From SIG701 sp045611685 (lineage in GTDB: Bacteria; Bacillota; Clostridia; Oscillospirales; CAG-272), in contig JAZKXO010000011.1 in assembly GCA_045611685.1 (NCBI GenBank), positions 1 to 32,690 of the forward strand: DNA of 32,690 bases. Direction: 5' to 3'. The position numbers and the translations under genes are program-made. The notes beneath the pieces were generated by a model. The model made no database searches. It had not been told where the DNA came from and saw only the letters and a list, made by a program, of their open reading frames with translations. Each line of letters starts with the position of its first letter. Within the stretch, counting starts at the first letter, position 1. Shown in pieces: positions 31,589-32,690 of this stretch.

Positions 31589-31855
31589 TTATTCAAATTC
31601 TTCGTCGCCAAGGAACTCAACGTCGTTCTGGACAAGGGCAATCGACTGAAACAAACTGTCGTTCGGCGTGTCCAACATCTGCACAATCCGGTAATCGTTC
31701 CGGCTCTTGACTGCGGCCCGCATAATGTCCTGTGCGTCACGGGTTGAGATGTGAGAGATGCCGTTTTCTGCAGCAACCTCTTTTAATTTGACGATTTTGC
31801 AGTCATTGCACTTCTCAGCGACCTTTGCCGCAAGAGAGGCTTTCCATTCTTTCAT
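31589..31855 (-). CDS. Small hypothetical protein, first gene of integrase operon
   Basis: This 88-aa protein has ATAGGAGGAC before its ATG. Two cysteines (EKCNDCKIV) and a helix-turn-helix-like middle (LKEVAAENGISHISTRDAQD) are followed by IMRAAVKSRNDYRIVQML and an acidic C-terminus (EFLGDEEFE). This could be a small DNA-binding protein, but no family is certain. It is transcribed from the promoter at 31904-31932. Confidence 0.72.
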   Translation of the reverse strand: MKEWKASLAAKVAEKCNDCKIVKLKEVAAENGISHISTRDAQDIMRAAVKSRNDYRIVQMLDTPNDSLFQSIALVQNDVEFLGDEEFE

Positions 31856-31903
31856 TTTGTCCTCCTATTTTTCGGGGCGCTGCGCCCTCTTGATTACGTC
31901 TAC

Positions 31904-31932
31904 ATCTTAGCACATATATCATCATATTGCAA
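31904..31932 (-). promoter_or_regulatory. Sigma-70-type promoter of the integrase operon
   Basis: On the minus strand TTGCAA (31927-31932) and TAAGAT (31904-31909) are separated by exactly 17 bases. The inverted repeat GCACA/TGTGC (31944-31948 and 31967-31971) lies just upstream and might be an operator. The leader has a small GGGCG/CGCCC hairpin near 31875-31887. Confidence 0.75.
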
Positions 31933-31998
31933 GACGGAATATTGCACAAATAAATATGCTTGCATATGTGCATTTTGTACAGGTTTGCCCCATATCAA

Positions 31999-32130
31999 TT
32001 TCTCTGTGCATAGCGCCGGGGTGCATGGCGATTTCTCTGTGCATAGGCGTGGCTTGCCCTGTTCTGTTTTCCGATTTCATTTGCTTTTCGTTTCGGCAAA
32101 AAGTTTCAATTTTTCGGTGCGAAAAGCGAT
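31999..32130. repeat. Repeat family B, right cluster
   Basis: Units lie at 31999-32015, 32019-32032 (partial), 32032-32049 and 32110-32130. TTTCTCTGTGCATAG is shared by two of them, and CGGTGCGAAAAGCGAT at the last matches the first unit of the left cluster at 20 of 21 positions in the same orientation. A minus-strand open frame across it (MHREI repeats) is not a gene. Confidence 0.8.
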
Positions 32131-32138
32131 AATTCCGA

Positions 32139-32210
32139 TTTGCCATTACCTATTTCATTTGCCGTTGCCGTTGCCCTTGCCATTTCCGTTTCCCTTGCCG
32201 CTCCGTCTGC
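32139..32210. repeat. Low-complexity TTGCCG tract, right copy
   Basis: The tract of GCCGTTGCC and CATTTCC units has the same kind of sequence, orientation and place after repeat family B as the tract at 28472-28542. It forms part of a composite repeat that flanks the integrase operon. Confidence 0.7.
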
Positions 32211-32690
32211 TTGTTTCGTTCCCTCGCCCCGTCCGGCTGATCTTGCGGCGTTTTCGTGGCGGCGGCGTGATGGAGCATGGGCAGAGCGTTCGCCCCGTGT
32301 GGCCCATTCTCGCCGCTCTGGTAGTGCGTGGCGCAGCGGCGGCGTGGTTTAACGCATTTATATAACGATTTACAGCGCAAAACAACAAACAAATAAGCGT
32401 TAAACTAACATTATAATTGCGTTATTTGTTAGTATTTTGCAAAAACGATAAAAATAATATCAGATTTGAGTAAAATGGGAGTTTTTACGGGGGAGTATAG
32501 CCGCCCCGGAAAATTTGGCTTATATATAAGATGCCCGGAAAAATTTGCCCCTATTTAAGATAGTATCAGGCCGAGAAAATTCAAAGGGGAGTATAAGTAG
32601 CGCCCCGGAAAATTACAAGGGGGAGTAAAGTGCGCCGCCCCCCGAAAAATGCGGCCCCGCCAGCGGCCCCCGGCCCGCCCCGGCAAACCC
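32211..32690. other. Non-coding right end: A+T-rich segment and G-rich repeat array
   Basis: No gene is supported. It holds the duplicated TTCTCGCCGCTCTGG (32307-32321). An A+T-rich zone follows with inverted repeats TTTAACGC/GCGTTAAA (32348-32355 and 32397-32404) and ACTAACA/TGTTAGT (32404-32410 and 32427-32433). A perfect palindrome CTTATATATAAG lies at 32519-32530. Repeated GGGGAGTATA and CCCCGGAAAATT blocks follow to the end. This could be a replication origin or control region for genes to the right. Confidence 0.5.
32488..32649. repeat. Array of GGGGAGTATA / CCCCGGAAAATT units
   Basis: GGGGGAGTATAG then GCCCCGGAAAATTT occurs at 32490-32515. Related pairs occur at 32586-32614 (GGGGAGTATAAG then GCCCCGGAAAATT) and 32619-32649 (GGGGGAGTAAAG, then CCCCCCGAAAAAT). 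A lone CCCGGAAAAATTTG lies at 32534-32547. The spacing is irregular. Confidence 0.7.

Noticed and set aside
31922..32146. Small minus-strand gene (MHREI repeats)
   Set aside because: It is made of the family B repeat units and covers the promoter of the integrase operon. It has no convincing ribosome binding site.
1..32690. tRNA genes
   Set aside because: No cloverleaf with a GGTTCRA-type T arm and matching acceptor stem was noticed on either strand. A scan with a dedicated program was not possible.

Overview
This window is most of the late half, plus the integration region, of a temperate tailed phage or prophage of a Gram-positive host. The host is probably a gut clostridium of the Oscillospiraceae/Ruminococcaceae type. 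The reasons are strong AGGAGG-type ribosome binding sites on almost every gene, high G+C, an r1t-type holin with an amidase endolysin, and short dispersed repeats of kinds familiar from such genomes. No tail sheath or sheath-associated baseplate set is seen, while a long tape-measure gene is present, so a siphovirus is most likely. No small terminase, repressor or replication gene is visible; these would lie beyond the edges.

Positions 1-28200 (+ strand) form the morphogenesis and lysis region: large terminase, portal, capsid protease fused to a scaffold-like region, a decoration-like protein, major capsid protein and connector-type genes. A cassette of surface proteins follows (a LamG-like adhesin and an SGNH/GDSL esterase), then neck proteins, a major-tail-like protein, tail-tip proteins, holins and a SPOR-containing amidase. 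The tape-measure gene comes last, after lysis. It is interrupted by a 351-nt group I intron whose P1, P10, terminal U and terminal G can be read directly, so two adjacent reading frames are really one protein of about 1274 aa.

Positions 28201-28869 hold terminators and repeats. Positions 28870-31855 (- strand) are a tightly packed operon of nine genes, all with strong ribosome binding sites, reading from a good sigma-70-type promoter near 31904-31932. It contains seven small unknown or weakly recognised genes, a tyrosine integrase, and one small gene broken by a single-base frameshift. Positions 31856-32690 carry repeats, an A+T-rich segment with inverted repeats, and a G-rich repeat array. 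It may be an origin or control region for genes to the right.

The most notable features beyond the gene list are: the intron; four loci with a dispersed 26-bp repeat, one of which forms the C-terminus of a phage protein together with a second repeat family; a composite repeat flanking both sides of the integrase operon; a 32-bp promoter-like element found twice, each time just after a terminator; and a cysteine-rich gene whose only well-placed start codon is ACG.
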